Source: Metopolophium dirhodum (Eukaryota; Arthropoda; Insecta; Hemiptera; Aphididae). Taken from it: DNA of 64,000 nucleotides. Location: contig NC_083560.1 in assembly GCF_019925205.1 (NCBI RefSeq), positions 122,547,062 through 122,611,061 on the forward strand, written 5' to 3'. Position 1 is the stretch's first letter. Each line of letters starts with the position of its first letter. The notes beneath the pieces are model-generated. The model was not told where the DNA came from and ran no database searches. It was given only the letters and a program-made list of their open reading frames with translations. Shown one piece after another: positions 27,744-42,200 of this stretch. Both the position numbers and the translations under genes were made by a program.

Positions 27744-30041
27744 GCAGTCAAGGATTTAGGTGGATTTGTCCTACCCGCTTTGGACGACGGACCCTGCAGC
27801 CGCAATCGGAGACGAACGCGCCATTATATATTATTAGTACATCTATTATTATATATTAAAAGCGTATATACGTGTGTAACATAATCCTCGGCCGGCTGCC
27901 ATGTTGGACTGCTGGGACGGCCATTTTATTTGCAGACTTATATAGAATTACAAATTGGTTTTTTGTTTTCGTTTTATTTAACGAGTAGGTATATTGTACG
28001 CCACGTCTAGGCCGCCATGGGGTTAAAAAGGGGTGCCGGACAGAACGAAATGGCTGCGGTGTGCGTATAATACGCATCGCGCGTATTATTGTTTTGCCAC
28101 TGCAATATAATTGCGTAGACGGTTCCTATTATTATTATATTATGCTGTAATGTACGCAAAATATATACATATTAGGCGCGATAGGAATGTCGCGAGCGCA
28201 TAAAAGTTTAATTACGAGCAAGTCAACTTGGGTATCCGAGGAGGGTAGGCATATCATATTAATTTGTTTTTAAAATTATATTTTTCTCGTTTAATTACCG
28301 CGCGTCTCTGTATACTGAATACGATATTGGATCTAGAAAAATAATGTTTCTGCTGTGTTTGACTGTTTTTAATTATTCTCACCTATACTCTTTCATCGTA
28401 GTCAAAATCATGACACAAACATATTCTCTGCAGATACGATTGTTTAGTTATAATTTTTTTATTTAAATCAATCCCGTCATACCATAAAGTACATCATAAT
28501 ATCATACAGTATTGATAGTGAATGAGTTGATATACCTATATTATCACTAGTGCAATTGAATGGTTATCTAATTTTTATTTTTTATGATTACCTGCTACAT
28601 CATAGCCAATTTATTAGTTCAAACGAAAATGGAATTCCTAGAAATAATTTTATAATTTATATTTTATAGCAGTTCTGCGATGCGAGTGTTTCACATAAGT
28701 GAAGTTCAAAAGTCATTTTTCAAACATATGACTTTATACCGTGAACTGCAAACTCGCTAAAGCTCATACTCGACTGAGTTTTAGGAACCCCTCTTCCCAA
28801 ATCTCCGCCATAGGTACCGTTCTTAGGGCGAATCGCTGTATACATAACATGCCTTGGTGCCTGACCGTGGTTCACATATTACATACATATACGTTCTCCG
28901 CGTATAGGTAAATATGTTTATCGTTTATACTATTATTATTACACATTGTGTGGGCATTAGACGACATTGTATAGTATAGAGAGAGCAGCGTTTATTCAGC
29001 CGCGGGTTGATGAAATTAAAACCTATTATAAATGGCCGACAAAACGCACGCGAAAACACGAAATAATATAATAATTATACGGTCTAGTTAGTTTCCGTCG
29101 CATAGTGCGGTTCGTATAGGTAACCTACGTGTTGTTTCTTTTTTATTTTCGTCGCGTTTTGGTTTTCGTGACGTGGTGGTCTCGTTTTCAAAACGATCCA
29201 CTTTAATATTAAATATATTTTTTTAATATTATGCGTAGTGCAGTGCGCGCGTTTGTACGAAACGGCGATCCGCCGTCGGTACGCGCATTTCAAAATTAAT
29301 AATAATTATATGTGTCTGCCGAATCGGTCGGTCCGGTTTCCCAGCTTATGTACACGGCCGTCACAATCATTATCAAAACTTATCGCAATCCGACTTATGA
29401 GTTCCTACGCGTGTGAGTGTGATTTAACATTAGGTATAATGTGTTTATACCTATCGCGTGAGATATAAGAATCGCACTATAGGTTTACGCTGCTAATTGA
29501 TTTTTTTTTCTCCGTTGCGTTCGTGGACGGTGAAAAAAAAACATAATTTAATTCCACAATCGTGTAAAACAAAAGGAAAACAGTGTTTTACACAATGGTA
29601 TATAATAATAATATAATGATATACCCGCGTACATATATTATTATACGCGTTACCTATATTTTTATTCTCACGGCTCGTCGAAATCCCTCCCCCTCCCCCC
29701 CGCCACACCGGGTCGATCCGATCACCGTACGGATTCGCACAAAATGGCCGCTCGTATAATATAATATACAATATATATATATAATGATATAATGGCAACG
29801 GTATTATAATATATTGTCGCATGTGTATTGATATACCTGAAAAATAAAGGTATCCAAAATATTGTTTTATATTTTGGGGCTCCGGGTCTTCCCGGCTTGG
29901 TATATATTATTATGTTATGTGGCGTATGTTATACGTGAATGCGCCTGTTATTCGCAGCACGAGAGAGCTGCTTCTGCAATAATAATAATAATACCTATCT
30001 ATGTATACTAATATTATATGTGTGTGTATACAGCGGGAAGC

Positions 30042-30064
30042 TCGTCGTCGTCGTCGTCGTCGTC
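30042..30064. repeat. (TCG)n microsatellite
   Basis: TCG trinucleotides. Confidence 0.95.
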
Positions 30065-30816
30065 TCCCGCGTACCTATTTATCTGATCTGACCCAGTAGA
30101 CGACCGGGCGCGTGTGTGTATATACAATATTATAATAACACAACGAACGGCGTTTTCGCACGACCGACTGTTGCGGAGGATATCAAGATGGACGTCGCGT
30201 CTACCTGTAGGTGCCTACGATGTGCCCCGACCGGCAGAAACATTTATTTTAAAACTGTAAATCGTCTCGCCATTATTATTGTTTCACCCCCGCCGCCACG
30301 CGCGCACGGAAGGCCGAGACGTGCACGGAGCAAGAGAAGTCGTTGTCGCGTGTTATCCGGCAATATCCGTCGGCCGGGTGAAATAAAAATGAGAAATAAT
30401 TTGCTGTGATCGTCACGAAAAGCGACACGACTTTTTGGCCGTCGCCACCGTGGTGGGAATGGATTGCAGGGTTCTCCGTAATCGGGAGTTTACACGCAGC
30501 GGATAGGAGGTATAATATTATTATAATAATATGATATAATATATGTTTATGTGAGTAAAGTTAAAGGTCTATCGGGCCTTGTGATTCAAACCGATTTCGA
30601 TAGTGTGAGTTCGCCACCAATTTGGAGTCAAAGTTTCTGCCTGCCCATCGTATATGCGAACAATGGGCAATTTGTACATATTTATAATATATTTTATGAC
30701 ACATGATATTATATGGTTACGTTTGGCGGGCATGAAATAAAGCTCTATGGAATTCGTTTGAAATTATCTAGACGGTACCTGTACGGCTGTATCTACCTAC
30801 CCATACATTATATGAT

Positions 30817-30818
<2 letters not shown>

Positions 30819-30847
<29 letters not shown>
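30819..30847. repeat. (GT)n microsatellite
   Basis: Uninterrupted GT dinucleotides. Confidence 0.95.
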
Positions 30848-30849
<2 letters not shown>

Positions 30850-30953
30850 TACGTCGTATTGTATGAAAAAAAACCGTTGCCCGGAACGACGGAGTGCCCG
30901 ACGAAATCGAGAAGAAGTGAAAAAAACTTCTAAGGGTGTATGGAATACGTTCT

Positions 30954-30967
30954 CGAGAAGCTTCTCG
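30954..30967. promoter_or_regulatory. Palindrome with GAAnnTTC core (heat-shock-element-like)
   Basis: CGAGAAGCTTCTCG is a perfect 14-bp palindrome containing one GAAGCTTC pair of the kind bound by HSF. A third pentamer in correct register is not clear and no promoter is visible next to it. Confidence 0.2.
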
Positions 30968-31261
30968 TGATACGTACAATATATCATAATATCGTGTATA
31001 TAATATATAGGTGCGTGATAATAATTACGATCGCTCTCAGACTTTCAACAAAACTACTCTCTCGCGCCCGTCGCGACCCTCCAGCACTGACACACACACA
31101 CACATATATATAGGCATGTGTATGTGTGTATATCATATACAGACTAGACGAGCTCGTAATTACTTTTCATCGTTTTTTTTTTTTCTTTTCTTTTTTGTCT
31201 CTACTGCTCGTTCATTACACGACACGACGACGACGACGACCCGAGTACTTATACCATGCAT

Positions 31262-31320
31262 ACACACACACACACACTATAACTCTTAGATGTGTACATG
31301 TGTGTGTGTGTGTGTGTGTG
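31262..31320. repeat. (AC)n then (TG)n paired microsatellites
   Basis: An AC tract (31262-31277) and a TG tract (31299-31320) lie 21 bases apart. They are reverse complements and could form a hairpin. Confidence 0.9.
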
Positions 31321-33368
31321 CGAGTGCGTAGGTATATATATCTATCCGGCGCAGAGAGTCATATGTGTGCCCCCCATCACCTACCCCCCCCCCCCGCGCC
31401 CGCCGTTCCAATCGTCCCGCCAAACAAGCGCGTAATACACGCGCGGAACAAAAATTACCGTCGTCGCGTCCTATACACGCCCGTTCATTAAAGTGTGTGA
31501 AGCATTGTTATGCGACACCCCCGGAGAAAGGCGCCGGCGTTTGTGTACGGTGTGCAATTCATTTCGCACAGCCCTCTCGACTATTATTACTGCCGCGGCG
31601 ACATTGATCTATTGCCGCCACCGCGTGATAAATTTTCTTTTTTCTTTTTGTCACCTCTTCGTCGTCGTCGTCGGTCGGTTTCCTCGATTTATTATTATTG
31701 TGTACCCATATCATATACGGCTCTATCCCTACGTTTCCACCCGCCCCTCCCTGCATGCCCTCGCGTCCGCCCACACTTCATATAATATATATATATAATA
31801 TACGTGTGCAGATTATAATGTATACTGTCTGCTTTGTGTTTTCTCACCCCCGTCACTTAAAAGTTATATTACGGGTACTTGTGTGATTAATTACGAAACG
31901 TCGAACGGTATATATTATATTATGCATATTAGAGCCCTGAGCCGGGGCGACGGATTACGTCGTGAGGCTTTTGCCGGATGAGGACCGTGTATTATTATGA
32001 TCGCGATTCGCGACGCTTCAAATTATTGTATACCTATATATTTTCTCTGATCCGAACGAACCTCTACCCCAAGTACCAATACTCTATAATACAGACCGAC
32101 GAGCGGGATTGGCGCGACTTGACAACAGCAAAATATGCGTAAAATATTTACGACGGTCGTATAAAGTAAATTCGTTTTGGGTTTTATGTGTCGACGTGGA
32201 GATTGAGGTGAACTCGTTACCGCGTATGGCACTGCGAAAACTAAAACCTCCGACCGAGAAAATAAAAAAAACGCACCTGAATATCACGAATGTCAGATAC
32301 ACGTCGCGATCGACGTTATAGGTATGCCGCGGAGAGTAGCAGTCCAACTTACGGCAACCGTGCCCGCTTACAATTTACACGTAGGTACATTTATTGTAGA
32401 GATTATTATTATTTTCCGTACCCGCAGAAAGGACTTAACGATTCCGATGCGCAGCCCAATTACTATTCCTTTTACGTCATTCGTTTTATTTATCCAGACA
32501 GTACAAAATAAATAAATAACACGTCCTCGGAGCAAAAAACATTTTCACGACTCTTTCAACCGCACACACGGCGGTCTCTCGTCTATATATAAATCGACTT
32601 TTATTTTACCCGATGACTTTCGGTTGTTGCATAATATATTATATTGAATCGAGCTTCTGTGGCAGGTGTTCGAGGTAAATTCGTACAATTTTTTTCTCGC
32701 AATTCTTTGACAGTATGTACCTACTATATAATATAATATTACCAACCATTTAGCGGTATAACGAACTTGTCGTTTAAGTTCGCCCAATCGCGTAGCTTTC
32801 GCATATTCCGGTATATTATATAATATTATATACGGTTTAGTTGGATAATATAAATTTAATATTATGTCACAAACAAAACTGATTTTTCTCGACCCAATTT
32901 CCGAGCTTTTTGGACTTTTAAGAAAATAGACGCCCAGACCGACCACGTATACATTCGACCGTTACATAGGTCATACCTTCAAATCCCAAAAGTTTTTGTT
33001 CTAGTTATGTATACAATATAATATAGTTGGCTAGAATTATCGATAAGCCGTGGAAAACAAATCGAAATAACTATTCATATTATAACACTTGGTATGTACC
33101 CGCCATATGTTTTATATTTATCCTAGGTATAGGTTTGGACCATGTATAACCGCAGGAGCATTAGCAAAAAGTTAAAAACACGGTTTAATTCCCACAAAAG
33201 CTGTCGTAATGCATTAATGAATAATAATTATATATAACAATAGCAACGATGGAACATTTCGTATATAATACACCTAGGTATAAATACAATGTATAGTGTC
33301 CGCGGCAGAGGGAGAGTAAAACGGGGCTGCAGATGCGGCGGCGTGTACCTGTGCACAGGATAAGAACC

Positions 33369-33464
33369 AGAGAGAGAGTGAGAGAGAGAGTGACAGAGCG
33401 TGCGTGTGAGAGAGAGGTTTGCGTGTACGTTTGTGTGCAGAGTGAGAGAGAGAGAGAAAAAGAG
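33369..33464. repeat. GAGA-rich tract with interspersed GT
   Basis: About 95 bp, mostly (AG)n in blocks broken by TG, CAGAGCG and GTGTGCAG. Many overlapping GAGAG pentamers are present, the core bound by GAGA factor/Trl in insects. Regulatory function is a possibility only; simple microsatellite expansion explains the sequence equally well. Confidence 0.6.
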
Positions 33465-35616
33465 TCGAATGAACATGTTTATAATCCCGGTAGTTATTTT
33501 TCGCTGTACACTTTTATACTACATTAATCTTACACCACCGCAATTACGCGTGCAGTAGTGTAACCGCAAAAATGTGGTTTACTTTTTTTCCCTCTACCGT
33601 TAATCATATTTGCATAAAACCATAGTCTGCGTGTACCTACTCTATTAAAGTACATTTAACCGGATAAACGTTTATTTCGTTTTCATTATTATTCGATATT
33701 TACGAAATGAAATATTGCGGCATGTAATCTCTTATTCCGTATACCTACAAGCTGTAATGTTTTGCTGCTATTTGATAAAAAAAACACGTTTAACTAGATT
33801 GGAATTATTTACGACCAAATTGACTGCATTTTTTTCCCTCCGTCTGCAGTGTGTAGTATAGTTTCGATGCGAACCTCTGGAAAATATTATATTTTATAAT
33901 AGCATTTGTTCCGCAGTGTATTATGTTAAACTTTAAAACGTAGGTATTAATATTATTATTATTATTATTATCGGATCATAATATACATGCTGTTGGCCAT
34001 TTGATTTTTTATATAAAAAAAAATAACGATTACACAGCACGCAGCAAAAACACTCGACTGCATAGTTAGGTACCTATATATTATTGCGTGTGCCCATATA
34101 TACATCCGAAATGCGCCCCATGTAGGTTGTTTGCAGTGCAATACGCGGTGTACGACATATTATGTTGTATTAAGTACATATATATTATAATATATAGCCG
34201 TTACGTTTTCTCGGGAACGGACGACGAGCGTTTACGCGCAAATCAATTTTCCGCTGGAAATTGCGGCCGAACGAATGCGATTGGCGCAAAATTTGAGTCT
34301 CCGACCTCTAACATATATAACAATATAATATATATACGATATGTGTACGTACAATATCCGGTTAGCGATTCCAATGATATATATACAATATTCAACAACT
34401 GTATCCGGAAAAGCCAATAACGCGAAGCGTATATCCGACTCTATTTATGATATTATGTTACGCGCTGTACGTATTGTGTGTACAAAAAGGCGTTATGTAT
34501 ACAAATAATATATATATATATATACACACACATAATGCATAGGCGCTCGTTTGAACCGTGCGTATGGCTGGTGGTGTATTTAGGCTATACAAGACAATAA
34601 TAATAATATTAGGAGGTATATCGTATAATATTATATAATATATAAGTACGTGTAGAGGTATATACTCGACGCGCGGCGGTTGTCTGCGAATTTATGTTCG
34701 TCCTAATTCGACGGATAAAATGCATTTGGCGTGGTGTGCGGCACATATTATTATATATACGATAATATTATAATATAGACGACACTGACGACGAAGACGA
34801 CGCGTATATACACACCACCGTGCCGCCCTTATATATACTTACTCTGTCTGTTACGTATATTATTATCGCTTATACACATGTATTATATATTAGGCGTGTG
34901 TGTGTGTGTGTAACATATATAATAGAACCTTAGTGGAAAACCGTGTAGCCGACCGACATTCATCAAACCCGCGGCGGCGCACATCGAAACCCGTTTACCT
35001 GTGCGAAACAACCACCCCTGTGCGCTGACAACACCTCTCCGGAGACGTCGCGTATTAGTGCGGTGTATATCATCATATATATATATATATATTATTTTAT
35101 TATATGCCTATCTATAGGTTCGATGTCATATTTTCCAATTGTCCGTATGTATGATATAATACCATATACATATATAGATACCTATAGGTATATTCCATTA
35201 TGCATATTTTATGCTCATTTGTGCGATGATTATGTTAAATCATATTATTTTATCATACCTACGTTCGAATATCATCGGACCCGTCGTAAATGATATATAA
35301 TATCATATATTTTATAAAGTACGAGCACTCTCAATCTATTGTTGTTGCCGAGTATCGGTGATTGAACGTCTGTGCCGGAGGGGGTTGGGGGTAATGGTTA
35401 TATTGTTGTGCGCGGACGGAGTAAAATATTTTTCGATAAACGAAGAATTCGAGGTCACCGCGGTAATTACACACAGACAATATTATATATGTATTATTAT
35501 TATTATTGTTATACCTATTTGATGTAATATGCATGATGCGTATACCGCGTGTGTACAACAATGTAAAAAAGAGCTCGTCTTTATAGACAATATTTTTACT
35601 GTCGGCTGCAGCTCTA

Positions 35617-35618
<2 letters not shown>

Positions 35619-35653
<35 letters not shown>

Positions 35654-35660
35654 TATTATT
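35619..35660. repeat. (ATT)n microsatellite, 42 bp
   Basis: ATT trinucleotides with one interruption (ACT). Confidence 0.95.
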
Positions 35661-36443
35661 GTAGTTACGTCGTTATTTGCCCGCGAGCATCGTTAAGTAA
35701 TGGTTTTTTTTTTTTTTTTTAATCACATTTGTTTGGACGAGTAAACGTGTGTTTACCGTTTTTTGCAATCACGTTAAATGGTGCGTTTTTTCTTACCCCG
35801 TATTGTACTCTGGGATTAAGCTACCATATTATATGCGACGCGTATACCTCAGTGGCGTGCTGCACATGTTATATTATATATGTTTGCCTATTGCGCGTGG
35901 AATTGAATAAACCGCGTAACAAAAATAGCATACACAGCGTGCAACACAGCATACACGTGTGCTCGTATTATATTGTTTTATGCGCATATTATAATAATGT
36001 AGTCGATCCGGATGTCGCGGCGATCCTGCGGGGGCGGTGGCGGGCGATTGAGACGCGTTCCGGTCGATCCGCCACGAGTAATTTGCTTAATAGTTTTGAG
36101 GTTTTTTAATCATTGCCCGCGGCACTCTGACGGAAAACTTTTTCTCCGCTCCCGTAGTGGTGCCATCGCCGTCATTGCGTACAGCATAATATATATACAT
36201 ATGTACTAATAACACAATAGACCGGCCGGGTACGCACAGTATTATATACGCGTGAACACGTACCCAGTTGTGGCAGTGGTTGGATCCGTGGGTGGTACGG
36301 GCGGGCGACGGAAGGGATGGGATACGACATAGTATAGGGCATACAGTGTGGGTGTGTGGGTGCGTGTGAGTGTGTGTATATATGTGTATAATATGTGTGT
36401 GTATAATGGCGGCGTAATGGCTGACGGTTGACGGCTTGTGAGT

Positions 36444-36447
<4 letters not shown>

Positions 36448-36490
<43 letters not shown>
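36448..36490. repeat. (CA)n microsatellite, 43 bp, longest CA tract
   Basis: Uninterrupted CA dinucleotides. Its translation in six frames produces the His/Thr or Cys/Val runs of several long open frames here, for example the 201-codon minus frame at 36087-36692, which are therefore not genes. Confidence 0.95.
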
Positions 36491-36495
<5 letters not shown>

Positions 36496-38081
36496 GCGCG
36501 CTCTTCGGCTCTATGGTCGCCGCCGCCTAGTGAAATCTGACACTGACAGTGATTCATATTGTTGTCCCCTCGCTCGGTGCAAACCATACCCGCCGCACCC
36601 GCACGCCCTTCGCGAAAAGCCCCCCCCCCCCGGCCCACCACTCCCGCGCGATCATACATCATGCACCGCGGGGCTGACTCGCTGGTACACATAATATATA
36701 TAATATATATATTTTATACATGTGTGTGTGTGTGTACAGGGCGCTCCGTCATCATATTTAATCAGCTTTTGTGCTTGGTTGGCCTCTTTTTGTCGTGTTT
36801 ATATGTGTCTGCGTGTGCGTATGCCTCCTCCACCCCGTCCTACCTGTGTACTGTTGAAGGAAAAGTTATTTTCCGGCCAATCCCCCCACCCACCCACCCT
36901 GCAGCGATCTGACGTCGTATCGAGTCCTCTCGGTGCTCGTGAAAAGTTTAAAAAGAACGTTTGCGTATTGACGTTCAGCACACGGGGAATGGTGAAATTA
37001 TAGTTTATTTCCTCGTTCCTCCAAAGAAGCATTTTCCGTTCTACAAATATTATTTTTCTTGAATTTTTATTCATTTTTTTCAAACAAAAAACTGACGACT
37101 TTTTCTTTTACAACGCACAAGCAACAACAATCTCAGCAAAAAAAAAAAAAAAAAATGTTAAAGTGAACAACGAGATTTATTTTTTTATTGTTCATTAGAG
37201 ATCAAACAAGTACACTACCACATAACTTAGTTATTACTATAAAATAAAATATATCATTTTTATATATATATAAAAAAAGAACAAAATATTGTTTTTAAAG
37301 TCATCTTATGAACAACTATTTTTGAAGTACCAAAGTGTACATAAAGTATAAATACCATAATAATACTGTTCACTTCATTTACTCGTAGATTTCAGTATTT
37401 TACCTTTTCTTACAAACAACGTGTTCGATAAGCTCAAACATGAATTATTTATATTTGGAGCTAAGTTAGCGTAATATAATTGCCTCGCAGCAACCACAAT
37501 ATAACGAAACGGACGATAATATTATCATTATGCTCGAGCGTTATTGAAAACGGCCTCCCCCGGCGAAACAACCGCATCGATTTGAATTTAATCGCGTTCG
37601 TGTGACGGCAATACAATTACGTGTGGCCAACGCATATTATAATGCGTATTTATATAGCTGGTAGGCACCTCCTGTATAGTCAAAACAAATAAACGCACAT
37701 TTACGGTGCGCAACGCGTACAATATAGGCGGGCGGTCGATGGTCATCTGAATAACAATCGCGATTGTCTTGCGTTTTATAACATTTTCGTCGAGACCGGA
37801 TACGCATATTATATTATACTCTTCGGTGCCTACACGTAGCCGTGTGCGGGTAACCGCAGTGGCACACTTACAATAATATAATATATAATATTATACCCAC
37901 ATTACGGGTATACCTATAATAATAATAGTGTCGTATAACATTTGAATGCGCAGAGACATCCAGCGATTTTCGCCGCGCGATCGTTGAACCCGAACGGGGA
38001 AGACACGCCGAACGTGGGCAACACGCGAGCGGCGCCGGTTTGTCGCGTTCGAAAGTTTCTTTTTCTTTATTTTTTGTTCGT

Positions 38082-38100
38082 CTGCTGCTGCTGCTGCTGC
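38082..38100. repeat. (CTG)n microsatellite
   Basis: Six CTG trinucleotides. On the minus strand it gives a short serine run in an unsupported open frame. Confidence 0.9.
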
Positions 38101-38120
38101 ATAGTTGTCGTCCCGCGGCC

Positions 38121-38130
38121 GGCGCCATCT
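38121..38130 (-). promoter_or_regulatory. CTCF/YY1-like motif AGATGGCGCC
   Basis: On the minus strand AAAGATGGCGCCGG matches both the insect CTCF core and the AAGATGGCG core of YY1/Pho. It sits in a GC-rich patch (37.94-38.13 kb). Confidence 0.25.
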
Positions 38131-39262
38131 TTTGTTTTTCGCGGTAGGTATATTCGTACCTACACCTATATATGATATATACACACGCGAAACGCGCTCG
38201 AGCTCGTCGTATAATGGCCCAAGTATATTTAAGTACGCGAAATACTTTTTTTTTAAGAGACGACGAACTTTAGGTTCGCGGTGTTCTTTTGTGGAACGCG
38301 GTAAAAAGTGCTGCGACCCCGAGACAAAAGACCGTGTTATACCATTATGGTTTCGTAGGTACCTATGTATATATATATATACATATTATACCGGACGCAT
38401 TATGAATGCGTGTACACCTGTGTGGGGCGCGGAAGGTACACAGAACGTTTTGCTGTAGACCGTGTGCTGCGGTGCAGATGGGGTGGGACCGCGAGGGGTG
38501 GGTTTTAGTTGTACCGGGGCGCAGAGAAAAGCGGTGAATCATTGCGAAAACTATCGACTGGGGTGGCTGGCGCGTTTATCGTCAGAACGGCTGGCACGGA
38601 TGAATAGCTGGCTCGTTTTCTGCAAACTTTGAGGTTTTCCTTCGGATTTTTCTCGCGATAGAACACAATTATATTATACTGTACAGTAATTATTACACGA
38701 TAGATATTGTGTTATACGCTGCGGGTCGCTTCTCGTATGAAAAACACGACTGCGCTTTACGATTGCAAGCAATATAATATTATAAGCCTATACCTGCGTG
38801 CGTCTATCGATTCGTCGCCCCCACACACGACGACGTGCTTCATGTAAAATATTGCGTATAATGAACGACTGCACTGAGGAACCTCCTCGTGCGAATTATT
38901 TCGATTGCTAACGAGCAATATAATAATAATAATAATAATATTATTAATATTATTATTATGTTATTATACTGGCGCGTAAAACTCATTAACGAAATGCATC
39001 GGTTGCACTACGCGTTATAATGACGCACACGCGTAAAAAGTTCTCGAAACGCTCACGCACTGCACAGAGTACCCGTATTATAATAGGTTATATTGTACAT
39101 ATAGTGTTGATACGGCATCAAAAGTGGGTACATACGCGTGAATTGACGACAAGTACATTTATATATATTATTATACACGAGTAGGTACGTATACATTTTC
39201 CTCGCTCTCTTTTCGTACACATACACACACGCACGCACTCCGTCGCCTTTCTCCATTTCAAT

Positions 39263-39264
<2 letters not shown>

Positions 39265-39295
<31 letters not shown>
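39265..39295. repeat. (TAA)n microsatellite
   Basis: TAA trinucleotides. Confidence 0.95.
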
Positions 39296-39296
<1 letters not shown>

Positions 39297-42200
39297 GTAA
39301 TATATTATAATGGGTCCGTTTATTTATTTCTTTTTTCGAACCGTGGAAATATTTCCCGATCGTTGCACACGAGTAGGACACATTATTTTATACGATATGC
39401 CTACCTACTGCATCTGCAGCAGTGTATCATGGGATACAGAGGCACACCTATACCGCCCCTTGCAACCCGTATACGCCGTGTGTACAACTCGTCCTGCTGC
39501 AGTGCATCGTGTATACATAGTGCACGTGCGCGGGGTCACCATATAGCCGCCAACGATTGAAAGCTCTCCTCTCTAATTGTTTCTACGCGAAAACGAAAAC
39601 AAAAGTCTGACGACCCTCGCTTTCACCACTGTCCCGGTAACCCGGCTATATAATATACGTCCGTGTACTATAATATATATTTACTGTACCTATATATAGC
39701 GTATTATACAACTGTATAACTGTATATAGGATAACTATATATACACAAAGTTATAATATATATATGTGGTACTAAAGCCCCCGGCGATGACGATGTTCTG
39801 CAGCGTATAATGAACACACACGCATTGAAGTAGGACCATGGTGCTGCAGAGACCGCCCGGCAACCCTTCGTTTTCACACTTAATCAACACCAGTTTTTCC
39901 TAGGGGCTTTTTTTCGTTCCGTCTCCCCACTACTTACCATGCCCCTTCGTCGGACCTCCACCACCGCCTCTTCCGTCACTCGCACACTAAATAATGGCCG
40001 CCATTCCGTCCCCGTGGACTCCGCGACCATATAGGTGCCTATATGTATACCGCCTTCTCTAAGTGTGTAATAATGTATTATATAACGCTCAGCGACTGCC
40101 ACCCCACGCACCCCCGCACGCCGGTGACCCCCTTTATCGTCAGGCTGTCGTCGACGTAACATTTCACGCCAAGCGTTCCTCCATGTCATACGAGTTCTAT
40201 ATTATATATAGATACAATACGACGTGGCGAATATTATAATAAACTAAATCTCGGAATACGATCGCCGAGCCACACGAAGGGCGGTAACCGGACGCGACCG
40301 CCCATATCTCGACAGCCGTAGCCGCCATAATCATAGCATCGGACCGCGGTCAGAGGAGCACCTTTCCGCACCCCATCTACCCCGCTTCTGTAAACATATA
40401 GCGGAAAAACAAACGCTGCGAGTTTTTGTTTTTTTTTATATCCCCTAGACCGAGGGGGACATTCGATACGTACTGCGAGTTTCACAGGTTTCCCCCATCA
40501 TGTCCTCCACCTCCGGCAACCACATCCATTATATATTATAGTATTATATATATAGCTATATGTATTCAAGCACGAACGACGACTGCACCCGATAAAGAAT
40601 ATATAATAATAATATCGTTTTTTATAAACGTCGGCCACCTTTACGCAGCGTGTCCATGAACCTTATATGGTTCTGGTATCCCCTAGACGGTACCGCCCCA
40701 ATTATCGTCTGAACATACATATTGTGTATTATTTATCATCATTTTTATGTATTCCGTGAAACCGACATTATGTTTTCACAGAGATACCTCCGTTTAGAAA
40801 TTAGGGTTTACGCCTATAATGTGTCGTTTAAGGGTTTTGTCCTTTCGCGAATAATATTTATCATTCCGGGGGAAGGAATAGATGCGCACCTTGTATGCAG
40901 GATTCGCGTACCAGCAGGGCTACACTATAACTACTTCTATAGGGCGTTATTTTATTATTTCATTCGCTTTTGAGACGAAAAACTGCTTTTAAAACATATA
41001 TTATAATATACATAAAACATTATACACGTTGCGCTTGTTTCTCGGAAAGCCATATAATATTTGCATATGCATGTGAAAGCGTCCGCCTAAAGTACGAACT
41101 CCTCTTTTAGTCACGATCATCGTTTTCTCCGTTTTTGACTAAACTCGAACGTTTTACTCGAGCGATGACGACGCAGGTATTTACCCTATAATATGTTTTA
41201 TTTAAGTGTCACGACGACTGGTATGCATTATTAATCGCAACCCGATTGAACGCGATTCAAATTTTCCAATAGCATATATTATGTTATATTGAACGTATCA
41301 CGGTTTAAGAATATGGCTAATGTACGACAAAGTTGAAAACGCTGACGGTGCACATGCAATACGTAGACCGAAACGACGGCAATGTAATAATTCGTTCGAA
41401 AAAAAAATAATTTCAAAACGTGATTCGAACGCGCACGTAAAACGAAAATAATATATTATGTGTATACAACATAATGACAGTTTTTTGCATATATATATAT
41501 AGATTGGTGACAGCGGGATTGTTTTTCGGGACGAGTAATTTAGTGTTCGTCGTTATTAAAATTATGTTTGTTTAAGTTGGCTGATGCATCATTTGATCGG
41601 AAATACACGGTAAACTGCATTTGTACAAACCTTGTTATATAATATTTTCCGATCAATATAATCGCACCGTGTCAAAGGCAAACGATGTGTGGAGAAAAAC
41701 GATTTAGACATATATATATATATACATATATTATATGTGTATATCCGTCGTATATACCTATACTATATTCATCCACGTGATCTAATAATTTCATAACGTC
41801 GCATTATCGAATCGCCATTATATTATATTACTCGTTACCGAGCAAGTGTTTTCCATACACCGATCTAAAAGCGCACAAACGTCCATCCGTGTCGCGGTAA
41901 CACTACCTATATAACGCGTACGTTCGACGGCAATCGCTGCGTGATTGTAACCGTTTATCACTTTTCCCGTCGAAGCTATAATATCATGTTCGTCGTCGTC
42001 GTGATCTTAAATCATTATTATATATTTTTTTCACCCCCAATGTCAAACACGACTGTTCACCGCACCATAACGGTTCGTTCATCCTCATCATCATCATCAT
42101 ATGACGCCCGTAACGCACTCGCACACACACCAACAATGCACTCGGTCTGTATAGGTATAGGTAAAACACCTCTACTGTAATATGTATAAAAATAAAATCA

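Larger units (their letters stand above)
21734..33368. other. Noncoding AT-rich DNA, no gene recognised
   Basis: Contains CT/AT (26817-26847), TG (27517-27535), GTC (30042-30064) and GT (30819-30847) microsatellites, an 18-base C run (27726-27743) and a 19-bp tandem duplication (27552-27589). GC-richer patches occur at 25.75-26.0, 26.18-26.26, 26.39-26.6 and 30.15-30.45 kb without recognisable coding content. A patch at 26990-27260 shows broken coding-like stretches in several frames, possibly a very old transposon relic. Confidence 0.55.

Noticed and set aside
36087..36692. 201-codon minus-strand frame and overlapping frames on both strands
   Set aside because: They run through the 43-bp CA microsatellite, giving Cys-Val or His-Thr runs; several frames overlap, typical of repeat translation.
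37868..38128. Minus-strand ATG frame in good context (AAGATGGCGCC) with a serine run
   Set aside because: The serine run comes from a CTG microsatellite and the rest is not recognisable; the start context also fits a CTCF/YY1 motif.
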